A DNA stretch of 12,500 bases from Symbiodinium natans (lineage: Eukaryota; Sar; Dinophyceae; Suessiales; Symbiodiniaceae): positions 360,001 to 372,500 of the forward strand of contig CAJNDS010002140.1 in the NCBI GenBank assembly GCA_905221605.1, read 5' to 3'. Under the pieces are notes generated by a model that was given only the letters and a program-made list of their open reading frames with translations, did no database searches and was not told where the DNA came from. A program made the translations under genes and the position numbers. This document shows, one piece after another, positions 1 through 6,222 of this stretch (its first letter is position 1; every line of letters starts with the position of its first letter).

Positions 1-56
1 TAGGGTTCTAGGATTCTGTGGGGCTGAGGGGTTCTGGGGTTCCGGGGCTCCTCCAG

Positions 57-108
57 GATTCTGGGGCCCGTGGGGGCCGCTGAAACAAGACTTTGTGATG
101 AGGCGAGG
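57..108 (+). CDS. Candidate exon A1 of a multi-exon gene
   Basis: The exon follows CTCCTCCAG and ends at GAGG|GTTTAG, where the donor GT belongs to the first telomere-like repeat of the next intron. Read with one base completing a split codon it gives ILGPVGAAETRLCDEAR and ends on a codon boundary, which fits the phase needed by the next exon at 477. A second frame is also open, so the frame rests on the join. The function of this part is unknown. The start codon lies upstream of the window. Confidence 0.4.
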
Positions 109-118
109 GTTTAGAGTT

Positions 119-188
119 TCGGGGTTTAGGGTTTAGGGTGTAGGATTTAGGGTTTAGGGTTAGGGGTTTAGGGTGTAGGGTCTAGGGT
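119..188 (+). repeat. Degenerate TTTAGGG telomere-like array
   Basis: About ten units of TTTAGGG with variants GTGTAGGG, GATTTAGGG and GTCTAGGG. It begins a few bases downstream of the A1 donor, so it forms the 5' part of the intron. Its degeneration and interior position show it is not a chromosome end. Confidence 0.9.
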
Positions 189-311
189 GGGCAGAATTTG
201 CTCAGGCAGTTTCGTTTGGTAGTGCTCTCCAGCTACCGCATCCCAACAGCCTTACACGCCGAAACCCATCAAACCCGTAAACTTTAACCCCGGAAGGCCT
301 TAGGGCCTTAG
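189..311 (+). other. Unique intronic segment, possible extra exon at 228-273
   Basis: A non-repetitive stretch between two TTTAGGG arrays. Bases from about 228 follow GCTCTCCAG and run open to a possible donor GTAAAC near 274, reading LPHPNSLTRRNPSN. Including it would shift the frame of the next exon out of its Ala-rich reading, so I treat it as intronic and keep it only as an alternative exon. Confidence 0.25.
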
Positions 312-346
312 GAGGTTTAGGGTTTAGGGTTTAGGGTTTAGGGTTT
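312..346 (+). repeat. Perfect TTTAGGG array
   Basis: About four to five perfect units of GTTTAGG on the plus strand, in the middle of the intron between exons A1 and A2. Confidence 0.9.
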
Positions 347-476
347 TTCGGTTGCGGCCCTACAGTTTAGCAGTTTCTGTCCTGCAGGTCCTGCAGGAAA
401 GTACTTATAACCCTACTTACTAAGTGCCCAGATCCCCCATGCACGGGCCTTCAACCCCTAACGACGTCTTACGCAG

Positions 477-544
477 GTGGCCGCTGCTATTGCGGCGGCA
501 GCTGCCGCTGGCGCAGCTGCCAACAAGATCACGGACGCTCTCGG
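477..544 (+). CDS. Candidate exon A2, Ala-rich
   Basis: The exon follows GTCTTACGCAG, with a branch-point-like CCCTAAC about 20 bases upstream, and ends at CTCGG|GTTTAGG inside the following telomere-like repeat. In phase 0 it reads V, AAA, I, AAAAAA, G, AAA, then NKITDAL, leaving GG for the next codon. The Ala codons are mixed (GCC, GCT, GCG, GCA), so the run is not a simple DNA repeat, which argues for coding selection. Low-complexity Ala runs are common in coccidian proteins. An alternative Leu/Arg-rich frame is also open but less convincing. Confidence 0.5.
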
Positions 545-700
545 GTTTAGGTTTGTTAGGCTTAGCGTTCAGTGGGTTTAGGGTTTGTATGATACGAGGT
601 TGGGTTCAGGGTAGTCGGCTCCAGGAACTTAGGGTTTAGCGGTTCCGTGTGTAGGGGCTTGGGCTTCAGGGGTTGAGGGGTTGAGGGGTTTTTGGTTTTC
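541..700 (+). repeat. Highly degenerate TTTAGGG-related DNA
   Basis: Scattered GTTTAGG, GGTTGAGGGG and GGGTTCAGGG variants between exons A2 and A3. It looks like an old telomere-like array decayed by substitution. No gene is seen in it. Confidence 0.7.
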
Positions 701-712
701 ACGGGTTCGCAG

Positions 713-747
713 GGACTCTAAGAAGATCAGGACTCCGGCGATTGAGG
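713..747 (+). CDS. Candidate exon A3
   Basis: A 35-base exon after GGGTTCGCAG, ending at GAGG|GTTTGGG. Its first base completes the GG left by exon A2, then it reads DSKKIRTPAIE and leaves one base. The phase matches both neighbours (A2 upstream, 3624 downstream). Basic, Lys/Arg-containing peptide with no recognised motif. Confidence 0.45.
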
Positions 748-836
748 GTTTGGGAGTTTCGTTCGGGAGCTTTAGGGTTGGAGCTTTGGGTTCCGGAGGT
801 CGAAGTTGTTTCGGCTTGGGGGGGTTTAGGGCATAG

Positions 837-925
837 GCATCAAAAAAAAAAATAATAAGCATCAAAAAGAAAAATAATAGGGATCAATAAAAAAAATAAT
901 AGGCATCAAAAAAAAAATAAGCCAT
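837..925 (+). repeat. A-rich minisatellite, about 22-bp unit, left copy of an inverted pair
   Basis: Four imperfect units of the form GCATC-A(9-11)-TAATAA. The same unit occurs in reverse complement at 3106-3190, so the two blocks form an inverted pair around the low-complexity composite between them. Confidence 0.85.
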
Positions 926-938
926 CCGGCCCACCTGC

Positions 939-1130
939 GTGGTCCTCTGGTCCCGTGGTCCTCTGGTCCCGTGGTCCTCTGGTCCCGTGGTCCTCTGGTC
1001 CCGTGGTCCTCTGGTCCCGTGGTCCTCTGGTCCCGTGGTCCTCTGGTCCCGTGGTCCTCTGGTCCCGTGGTCCTCTGGTCCCGTGGTCCCCTGGTCTTGT
1101 GGTCCCCTGGTCCTCTGGTCCTCTGGTCTG
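939..1130 (+). repeat. 16-bp minisatellite GTGGTCCTCTGGTCCC
   Basis: Nine perfect tandem units from 939 to 1082, followed by about three degenerate ones. Because 16 is one more than a multiple of three, all three plus frames read the same 16-residue cycle, offset from each other. The apparent reading frames here are therefore an arithmetic effect and not genes. The perfect units point to recent expansion. Confidence 0.95.
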
Positions 1131-1179
1131 CTTGTCTGTCCGCCTGGTCCTGCGGGTCCTATGCGTATAAATAAATAAT

Positions 1180-2275
1180 TAAATTAGACAAATAAGTAAA
1201 ACTCAATAAATATAAATATACATTATATACACACGATAGTGAAGGTCAACGTGTGTGTATATATATATATGTATGTATGTATGTGCATATATATATATAT
1301 ATACATATTACATAATACACATTACATTACACATTACCTATTATATACTATACATTATACATTATATATTATATATTTTCTATTATATATTAAATTATAT
1401 ATTATATATTATATATTATATATTATGTATTATGTATTATGTATTATGTACTACCTATTCTGTATTATGTATTATGTATTATGTATTAATTATGTATTAT
1501 GAATTCTATATTATGTTTTATGTCTTATGTACTATGTATGAATTTATATATTATATGTTTTATATTATGTATTCTGTATTATGTATTATGTGTTATGTAT
1601 TATGTATTATGTATCATATATTTATTATGTCGTATGTACTATGTATTTTATTATTATATATTATTACATATTAGATATTATACATATACATTATATATTA
1701 TATATTATATATTATATATTATATATTATTATTATTATATTATATATATTATATTATATATTATATATATTATTATATATTTATATATATATGATATTAT
1801 CTGTTTATACTATATTATATATAATATCTATATATTTATATATATATATATATTATGTTAAACATTATATCATGTGTATATATATATACACTTTACTTAT
1901 ATAATATAGCATATTTTATCTATATATATCTTTATATTTATATTTATATTTTCATATGGTCGTACATTATATGTTATGTGTATGTATATAAATAAGTAAA
2001 TTTAAATATGAATAAATAAATAAGTATAAATATATATATATATATATATCGCATATTGTATATTGTATGTCATATATTGCATATCAGATATTGTATATTG
2101 CATATTATATACTGCATATAATGCATAATATAAAGTATATAATATATAATATATACTGTATACATAATATACAATATATAAAATATATAATATTATTTAT
2201 TATTCATTATTTTTTATTTATTTTTCATTATATAGTATATTTTATATATTATGTAGTATGTATTATAAATTGTTC
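1180..2275. repeat. 1.1-kb AT-rich tract with heptad periodicity
   Basis: Almost pure A/T with runs of TA, TATTATG and TTGCATA. From 1307 to 1488 the sequence divides into about 26 consecutive heptamers without a phase slip (for example TATATTA, then TGTATTA). A second heptad block lies near 2050-2110 (TTGTATA, TTGCATA). Open frames here are Tyr/Ile-only and are not coding. It sits in the large intron between exons A3 and A4. Confidence 0.9.
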
Positions 2276-2279
2276 TTTG

Positions 2280-2522
2280 CAAAGAAAATGGACGTTTTTT
2301 GCTTAAGACATGTAGAAGTAGAGTTTTTCCGATGGAAACATAGAGATAATAAAGGATTTCTCATGAAAACGTGAAGACAGTAGACGTTTTCTTGTGGGAG
2401 TATGAAGAAATAGAGGTTTTCCCATTGAAAGATCGAGAAACTAGAAGGTTTTCCAACCACTACCACCACTTCTACGCATCGTGCGAACATTGTTTGCAAA
2501 AGGGGGGGGCTGCGCCCCCCCC
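2280..2522. repeat. Tandem repeat unit, copy 1 (about 400-bp period)
   Basis: This block is repeated at 2690-2943, offset about 410 bases. It begins near AAAGAAAATGG, contains four or five 30-31 bp subrepeats of the type ATAGAGGTTTTCC-ATGGAAA-GAGAAA, then CCAACCACTACCACC, then a G8-CTGCG-C8 palindrome at 2502-2522. No protein is recognised; the pattern is that of a satellite. Confidence 0.85.
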
Positions 2523-2689
2523 AACCCCCCCGCTGTGTTTTTTTTAAGCTGTGCAAAGCGTGCTGCAAAGCCAAGTGGGGGGGTGTGGGGGGGGTGGGGG
2601 GGGCTGCGCCAACCCCAACCCCACCGCGTTTTTATCAAGCTGTGCCACTGCAAAGCGTGCTTTATGAATCTTGTTGAAGCCATTGGGAT
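2523..2689. repeat. Two G/C-rich subrepeats inside the tandem unit
   Basis: The block AAGCTGTGC followed by AAAGCGTGCT occurs near 2546 and near 2638, each downstream of a GGGGGGCTGCGCC core (2502 and 2596-2610). The 2575-2603 stretch is nearly pure G. Confidence 0.7.
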
Positions 2690-2943
2690 ACTAAAAAGTT
2701 GAAGTTTTTCTTAAAATACATGCAAATAGAGGTTTTCCGATGGAAACATAGAGATGATAGAGGTTTCCTATGAAAACGTGAAGAAAATAGAGGTTTGCTT
2801 GTGGGAATATGAAGAAATAGAGGTTTTCCTATTAAAGGATCGAGAAAATAGAAGGTTTTCCAACCACTACCACCACCCACTACTACCCATCGTGCGAGCA
2901 TTGTGTTTGCAAATGGGGGGGGGGGCTGCGCCCCCCCCCCCCC
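2690..2943. repeat. Tandem repeat unit, copy 2
   Basis: Second copy of the 2280-2522 block, with the same 30-bp subrepeats and a longer terminal palindrome: G11 at 2915-2925, CTGCG, C13 at 2931-2943. A third start, AGAGAAAATGG, appears near 3090 and is cut short by the T-rich minisatellite. Confidence 0.85.
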
Positions 2944-3079
2944 AACCCCGCCCCCCGCAACCCCCCCCCCCGCCCCTCCAACCCCCCCCCCAACCCCCCC
3001 CCCCAACCCCCCCCGCCACCCCCCGCCCCAACCCCCCCGCCCCAACCCCCCCGCCCCAACCCCCCCCCCCCCCCCCCCG
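2929..3079. repeat. Poly-C tract with A/G interruptions
   Basis: About 150 bases of almost pure C on the plus strand, so the minus strand is G-rich with many runs of four or more G and is a candidate for G-quadruplex formation. The Pro-rich and Gly-rich open frames here are compositional. Confidence 0.9.
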
Positions 3080-3105
3080 CTGTATTCCAAGAGAAAATGG
3101 TTTAA

Positions 3106-3190
3106 TTTTTTTTTTGATGCTTATTTATTTTTTTTTTTGATCCCTTGGGGTTATTTTTTTTTTGATGCTTATTTATTTTTTTTTTGATCC
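3106..3190 (-). repeat. T-rich minisatellite, right copy of the inverted pair
   Basis: Four units of TTATTTA-T(n)-GATGC or GATCC, the reverse complement of the 837-925 unit. Together they bracket about 2.2 kb of low-complexity DNA. Confidence 0.85.
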
Positions 3191-3202
3191 TTCACCCCAT
3201 TG

Positions 3203-3320
3203 GGGTTTAGGGTTTAGGGTTGGGATGTTCACCCTTATACTAGCAGTATAGTAAGAGGGGCCTATAATCCCTATTAAGGACTGCTAGTATACGGTGACCA
3301 TCCCAAGTTTAGGGTTTGGG
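3203..3320 (+). repeat. TTTAGGG array interrupted by a fold-back element
   Basis: Short TTTAGGG units at 3203-3219 and 3307-3320 flank the inverted repeat at 3220-3306. The array appears to be one block split by that insertion. Confidence 0.75.
3220..3306. mobile_element. 87-bp fold-back (MITE-like) element
   Basis: The arms 3220-3246 and 3281-3306 are reverse complements: TTGGGATG pairs with CATCCCAA at the outer end and TATACTAGCAG pairs with CTGCTAGTATA at the inner end, with one mismatch and one small asymmetric bulge. The 34-base loop is not repetitive. It lies cleanly inside a TTTAGGG array. No protein is encoded, so a non-autonomous foldback insertion is the best call. A structured intronic RNA is the alternative. 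No target duplication can be recognised because the flanks are themselves repeats. Confidence 0.5.
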
Positions 3321-3427
3321 GTTACTGCCCTGCAAAAGACTTCGACGGTGAAGCTTGATGCTGTCCCAGCCCTATACAAACAAAACCAACATTGCTCTGA
3401 AACCCAAACGCCAAAGCCCAACCGATG
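3321..3427. other. Unique intronic segment
   Basis: Non-repetitive sequence between the split TTTAGGG array and the CCCTAAA array. No convincing exon is seen. Confidence 0.4.
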
Positions 3428-3571
3428 ACCCTAAACCCTAAACCCTAAGCCCTAAAACCTAAACCCTAAAACCTAAACCCTTAACCCTAAACCCTAAACC
3501 CTAAACCCAAAATTTAAACCCCAAACCCCAGACCCTAAACCCTAATTCCAAAACCCTAAACCCTAAACCCG
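3428..3571 (-). repeat. CCCTAAA array before exon A4
   Basis: About 18 imperfect CCCTAAA units (minus-strand TTTAGGG). The array ends about 50 bases before the acceptor at 3623, following the rule seen at other exons that the CCCTAAA orientation precedes an exon. Confidence 0.9.
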
Positions 3572-3623
3572 AAACCGTGCCAAGCCGTCGCCCGTGGGGC
3601 AGGAAACGATGGAAATTCCGCAG

Positions 3624-3682
3624 ACCTCTGCGAAGGGCTTAGTGATCATTCGGGCCCAGGAGCTAACCCTGATAAGAAGGAC
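3624..3682 (+). CDS. Candidate exon A4
   Basis: The exon follows AAATTCCGCAG and ends at GGAC|GTACAT. With two bases completing the codon left by exon A3 it reads LCEGLSDHSGPGANPDKKD and ends on a codon boundary. A second frame is open (it includes GLVIIRAQELTL), so the frame depends on joining directly to 713-747 across a 2.9-kb intron. The acidic/basic, Gly/Pro-containing peptide looks like a linker before the KH-like segment. Confidence 0.5.
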
Positions 3683-3689
3683 GTACATA

Positions 3690-3767
3690 TTTAATATACA
3701 CACATACATACATACATACAGACATACATACATACATACATCAATATAATATATATATATATATGTT
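3690..3767. repeat. CATA and TA microsatellites
   Basis: ACACATACATACATACATAC followed by TATATATA. It lies just after the exon A4 donor and forms most of a 176-base intron without telomere-like repeat. Confidence 0.9.
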
Positions 3768-3858
3768 TCTCAAAGGATTATATGTACATGTGTACTACAA
3801 CATATGTAGTCTATATAGTATATTAAAATTTCGTACTATCTACAGAGAATCCCTACAG

Positions 3859-3984
3859 CATCCTGACAATTTATCCCAACAAGTCGACTGGTCAGCATCT
3901 GCCCAGGTTGGTGTGCTTATTGGAAAGCAAGCAAGCACCATCAATGCCCTCAAGACCTACGCGAAGCTGGGCTCTGAGACTTCT
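3859..3984 (+). CDS. Candidate exon A5, first half of a KH-like domain
   Basis: The exon follows ATCCCTACAG and reads HPDNLSQQVDWSASAQ, then VGVLIGKQASTINALK, then TYAKLGSETS, to a possible donor GTAGAT at 3985. Without that donor the frame continues V, D and stops with TGA at 3991-3993. The spacing V-G-x-L-I-G-K-x-x-x-T-I-x-x-L is that of the first helices and GXXG loop of type I KH domains, but the loop reads GKQA, so its last glycine is lost. KH domains bind single-stranded RNA or DNA. An earlier donor CAG|GTTGGT at 3906 would split the motif. The phase (0 in, 0 out) fits 3624-3682 upstream. Confidence 0.5.
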
Positions 3985-4019
3985 GTAGATTGAGGCTCTG
4001 CTGCGGTTCCGTGTCTCTG

Positions 4020-4072
4020 TGCGTGCGTGCTGGCGTGCTTGCGTGCTTGCGCGAGTGTGCGCGCACGGTGTG

Positions 4073-4108
<36 letters not shown>

Positions 4109-4206
4109 AGTGTGTCTTTGTGTGTCTGTTGTGAGTGAGTGAGTATGCGTGTGTGTGTGTATGTCTGTGTGTCTGTGCATCTGTGTGTGTGTGTGTGTGC
4201 GTGCAG
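4020..4206 (+). repeat. TG/CG-rich microsatellite region
   Basis: GCGTGC units, then an uninterrupted TG run at about 4077-4106, then mixed TGTG/GAGT/TCTG units. It is probably intronic, and its alternation of purine and pyrimidine favours Z-DNA. The His/Thr-rich minus-strand frames are repeat artefacts. Confidence 0.85.
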
Positions 4207-4208
4207 AG

Positions 4209-4279
4209 CGCTGTGTATTCGATCCCATGTCCAAGCAGCCATGTCCAAGTCCATTTACTTGCTTCATAGCATTCGAAAG
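4209..4279 (+). CDS. Candidate exon A6, Cys-containing
   Basis: The exon begins after GTGCAGAG and ends at GAAAG|GTGGAC. It reads RCVFDPMSKQPCPSPF then TCFIAFE and leaves two bases, which the next exon at 4553 completes as Arg. The same frame also remains open to a stop at 4464-4466, and another frame (with MSKSIYLLHSIRK) is open too, so both the boundaries and the frame are uncertain. If it lies between the two KH-like halves it would be part of a long loop, or an alternative exon. Confidence 0.35.
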
Positions 4280-4453
4280 GTGGACACACCTTTGTATCAT
4301 CGCTGTTGGTTCGGAGCTTTTGAGGATCATGCACAGACGCGCCCTTTTGAAACGACTTTGTGGGCACTTGGCCAATGTCAAGCAGTGTGGTTTTCATGAT
4401 AAAATTGCTTGCGGAGCACTGGCGGTTTCATTTCAGTATCGTGATGTTCGACA

Positions 4454-4517
4454 CCTTAAACCCTAAACCCTAAACCCTAAACCCTAAACCCTAAACCCTA
4501 AACCCTAAACCCTAAAG
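4454..4517 (-). repeat. CCCTAAA array before exon A7
   Basis: Nine near-perfect CCCTAAA units followed by C-rich CCCCCTAACCCC, about 35 bases before the acceptor at 4552. The C-rich end can serve as the pyrimidine tract and CTAAC as a branch point. Confidence 0.95.
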
Positions 4518-4552
4518 CCCCCCTAACCCCCCCAAAGCCCCATATCTCCCAG

Positions 4553-4612
4553 GGCGCACTGCTTCGTGGAGCAGCATACGCCCACAGAGGACAAGGCGAA
4601 GGCCTGTTCAGG
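4553..4612 (+). CDS. Candidate exon A7
   Basis: A 60-base exon after CATATCTCCCAG, ending at TTCAGG|GTTTAGG in the next telomere-like array. Its first base completes the codon of 4209-4279, then it reads AHCFVEQHTPTEDKAKACS and leaves two bases. All three frames are open; this one has the most protein-like composition and the only phase that continues well downstream. No motif is recognised. Confidence 0.45.
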
Positions 4613-4760
4613 GTTTAGGGTTTAGGGTTTAGGCTGGTTGTGAGGTTGAGAGGTTTCAGGGGCTTAGGGTGTAGGGGTTTCGGAGCTTGGGTTTAGGAGT
4701 TTAGGGGTGTTGAGGGTGTAGTATGTGGGGTTTGGGGCTAAATTCTGTTGATTTAGGATT
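4612..4760 (+). repeat. TTTAGGG array, perfect then degenerate
   Basis: Three perfect units start exactly at the A7 donor and decay over about 130 bases to GTGTAGGGGTTT-like variants. Confidence 0.85.
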
Positions 4761-4771
4761 TACGGTTTCAG

Positions 4772-4808
4772 GCGAATTCAATCGATCTCTCCCCTTTCGT
4801 TTTGGAAG
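4772..4808 (+). CDS. Candidate exon A8
   Basis: A 37-base exon after TTACGGTTTCAG with donor GGAAG|GTGCTA. One base completes the A7 codon as Gly, then it reads RIQSISPLSFWK and ends on a codon boundary, matching the phase needed by 4891. RIQSIS followed by the next exon's VTIIGS resembles the second and third strands of a KH domain. Both splice sites are good, but the exon is very short. Confidence 0.45.
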
Positions 4809-4890
4809 GTGCTACTCGATCTTAGTGTACATGGGGGCGATTTCAGGTTTAGGGGATAGAATTTGGGGCTGAGGGCTTGCGGCGTGTCAG

Positions 4891-4949
4891 GTCACCATCA
4901 TCGGCTCCGTTCAAGAGGTGGACGTCTGCAAGAAGGTGCACGGAATTGT
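4891..4949 (+). CDS. Candidate exon A9, second half of a KH-like domain
   Basis: The exon follows GGCGTGTCAG and ends at TTGT|GTAAGT, a strong donor. In phase 0 it reads VTIIGSVQEVDVCKKVHGI and leaves GT. The pattern V-x-I-I-G-S-x-x-x-V-x-x-C-x-x-x-x-x-x-I fits the last strand and C-terminal helix of type I KH domains (usually x-I-x-I-x-G-x-x-x-x-V-x-x-A). It can join 4772-4808 in phase, or join 3859-3984 directly to make a compact KH domain. Which join is used cannot be decided here. Confidence 0.55.
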
Positions 4950-4991
4950 GTAAGTATTCTTACAAAGTCGCAAGCTGACGTAGACGCACAG

Positions 4992-5063
4992 TCGAACTGT
5001 CAGAATTGGTGGGTTAGCAAGAGCGCAGAACACACTCTGCAAGTACTCGGCATTGCAAAGCAC
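4992..5063 (+). CDS. Candidate exon A10
   Basis: It follows a 42-base intron (GTAAGT to GCACAG) and ends at AGCAC|GTATAC. With one base completing Val it reads RTVR then IGGLARAQNTLCKYSALQS and leaves two bases. A later acceptor CAG at 5002 keeps the same frame. Another frame with QNWWVSKSAEHTLQV is open to TGA at about 5079, so the frame depends on the join to 4891-4949. Confidence 0.35.
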
Positions 5064-5102
5064 GTATACATCAGGCCTTGACACATGCCTACCAATTTAC
5101 AG

Positions 5103-5127
5103 AGGTTTCCAGACAAGTCTTATGCAG
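5103..5127 (+). CDS. Candidate small exon A11
   Basis: A 25-base exon between ACCAATTTACAG and ATGCAG|GTGCAC, both good splice sites. In phase with 4992-5063 it reads GFQTSLMQ and ends on a codon boundary. The preceding intron would be only 39 bases, so this is tentative. Confidence 0.3.
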
Positions 5128-5150
5128 GTGCACATATGCTGTACATATGC

Positions 5151-5320
5151 GTATATATGTATGTATGTATGTCTGTCTGTATGTATGTATGTATGTATGT
5201 ATGTAGGTATGTATGCATATATGCATACATGTAAGTGTGCGCATGGACGTGCATACATATACACATGCATATAGAGATTACATGAACATGTACATGTACA
5301 TGTACATCTACACAAGCACA
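5151..5320. repeat. GTAT/TGTA microsatellite with ATGCAT and TACATG palindromes
   Basis: Runs of GTAT with GTCT variants up to about 5215, then CATATATGCATA and the tandem TGTACA/CATGTA palindromes near 5285-5307. It forms the bulk of the intron after exon A11. Confidence 0.85.
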
Positions 5321-5325
5321 TGCAG

Positions 5326-5565
5326 ATGTGTGCAGGTGACATGTGCATAAATGGGCAACAATGCACAATTTGTCCTATGAGATGGGCACAAAGTACAACA
5401 AGCGCATCCATGAGCATGTTGCTGCAGAAAAGTAGGAGGCCGCACGGTGGCTTGTGGCCAACGATAGGAGCGCAGAGACTTGCCACATCAGCTGTGCATC
5501 GTATCACAGTACATGCCAAGGCACAGAACCTTCGAAGAACGGCTTGTCGTGAGCTTGTCGCATAA
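5326..5565 (+). CDS. Ambiguous coding-like region (two overlapping frames)
   Basis: After CACATGCAG one frame runs open from 5326 to TAA at 5563-5565 and begins CAGDMCINGQQCTICPMRW; it is in phase with 5103-5127. It could end at a donor ACA|GTACAT at 5509 and then join 5740 in phase. A second frame, open from 5340 to TGA at 5550 except for one TAG at 5433, reads HNLSYEMGTKYNKRIHEH then VAAEK, TAG, EAARWLVAND, which looks equally or more protein-like. A real exon in one frame, or a broken gene copy in the other, are both possible. Confidence 0.35.
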   Translation: MCAGDMCINGQQCTICPMRWAQSTTSASMSMLLQKSRRPHGGLWPTIGAQRLATSAVHRITVHAKAQNLRRTACRELVA

Positions 5566-5613
5566 ATGCCGAGACATGTATGCAACAACGCCCTGAATCT
5601 CAAGCCTTTTCGG

Positions 5614-5730
5614 TAGCCCTAAACCTCAAACCCTAAACCTCCCCAAAGTCCTAAACCTTAAACCCTAAACCTTAAACCTCAAAACCCTACACCTCAAACC
5701 CTGAACCTCCCCAAAATCCTAAACCCTGAG
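5614..5730 (-). repeat. Degenerate CCCTAAA array
   Basis: About 14 units mixing CCCTAAA, CCTCAAA and CCTTAAA. It ends about ten bases before the acceptor of exon B1. Confidence 0.85.
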
Positions 5731-5739
5731 CTCTGGCAG

Positions 5740-5794
5740 GTAGTGAGTGGCATCGTCGATGGCTCCTTGAGTCCGGGCGCCCAAGGGAGAGAAA
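5740..5794 (+). CDS. Candidate exon B1
   Basis: The exon follows AGCTCTGGCAG and ends at GAGAAA|GTAAGG, a strong donor. In phase 0 it reads VVSGIVDGSLSPGAQGRE and leaves one base. Another frame is open (EWHRRWLLESG) but would carry the next exon into a stop. The downstream join to 6304 is phase-correct. No domain is recognised; it looks like a Gly/Ser/Pro linker. Confidence 0.45.
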
Positions 5795-5802
5795 GTAAGG
5801 AC

Positions 5803-6000
5803 ACCAGGAGGGGGTTCATGGGTTTAGGGTTTAGGGTTTAGGGTTTAGGGTTGCCAGGGTGTTCATGGGTTTAGGGTTTAGGGTTTAGGGTTTTAGGGTT
5901 ACTAGGCGTCTCATGGGTACAGGGTTTAATGTTACCAGGGGGTTCATGGGTTTAGGGCTTAAGGTTACTAGGGGGCTCATAGGGTTTAGGGTTTAAGATT
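5803..6000 (+). repeat. Higher-order repeat built on TTTAGGG
   Basis: A composite unit, ACCAGGGGGTTCATGGG followed by one to four TTTAGGG, occurs about five times (near 5803, 5851, 5899, 5932 and 5967) with variants ACTAGG and CTCATAGGG. The array starts right after the B1 donor. Confidence 0.8.
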
Positions 6001-6092
6001 GAGGGTCCTAGGGGGCTGAGGGGTTCAGGGTTCGGGTCCTCTGGGTTGAAAGCTCTCAAGAGGGGTTGAGAGAGACGATTTGTTTGGAATGA

Positions 6093-6118
6093 ACCCTAAA
6101 CCCTAAACCCGAAACCCT
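6093..6118 (-). repeat. Short CCCTAAA block
   Basis: Three to four CCCTAAA units in the middle of the intron between B1 and B2, opposite in direction to the arrays on both sides, so it could pair with either. Confidence 0.8.
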
Positions 6119-6222
6119 CAACCCTGATCCCCAAATTCCTAAAGCCAAAAACTCTGAAACCAAAGGTTCTGGGTTCAGGGTTTAGGGCTACTACTGTGTA
6201 GGGCTACTAGGGCTACCAGGGT

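Noticed and set aside
939-1178. Three long overlapping Trp/Ser/Pro/Leu-rich reading frames
   Set aside because: They all come from a 16-bp tandem repeat whose length makes the three frames identical in content; they start at GTG and have no non-repeat sequence.
1239-2306. Tyr/Ile-rich reading frames
   Set aside because: Pure AT microsatellite translation; no other residues and no conserved pattern.
2263-3187. Pro-rich and Gly-rich proteins on both strands
   Set aside because: They follow poly-C/poly-G tracts and the 400-bp satellite; composition explains them.
3892-4397. His/Thr-rich minus-strand frames
   Set aside because: Translation of the TG/CA microsatellite.
5097-5603. 168-residue minus-strand frame rich in Cys, Ile, Tyr and His
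   Set aside because: One half is the GTAT microsatellite and the rest is antisense to a better plus-strand coding-like region.
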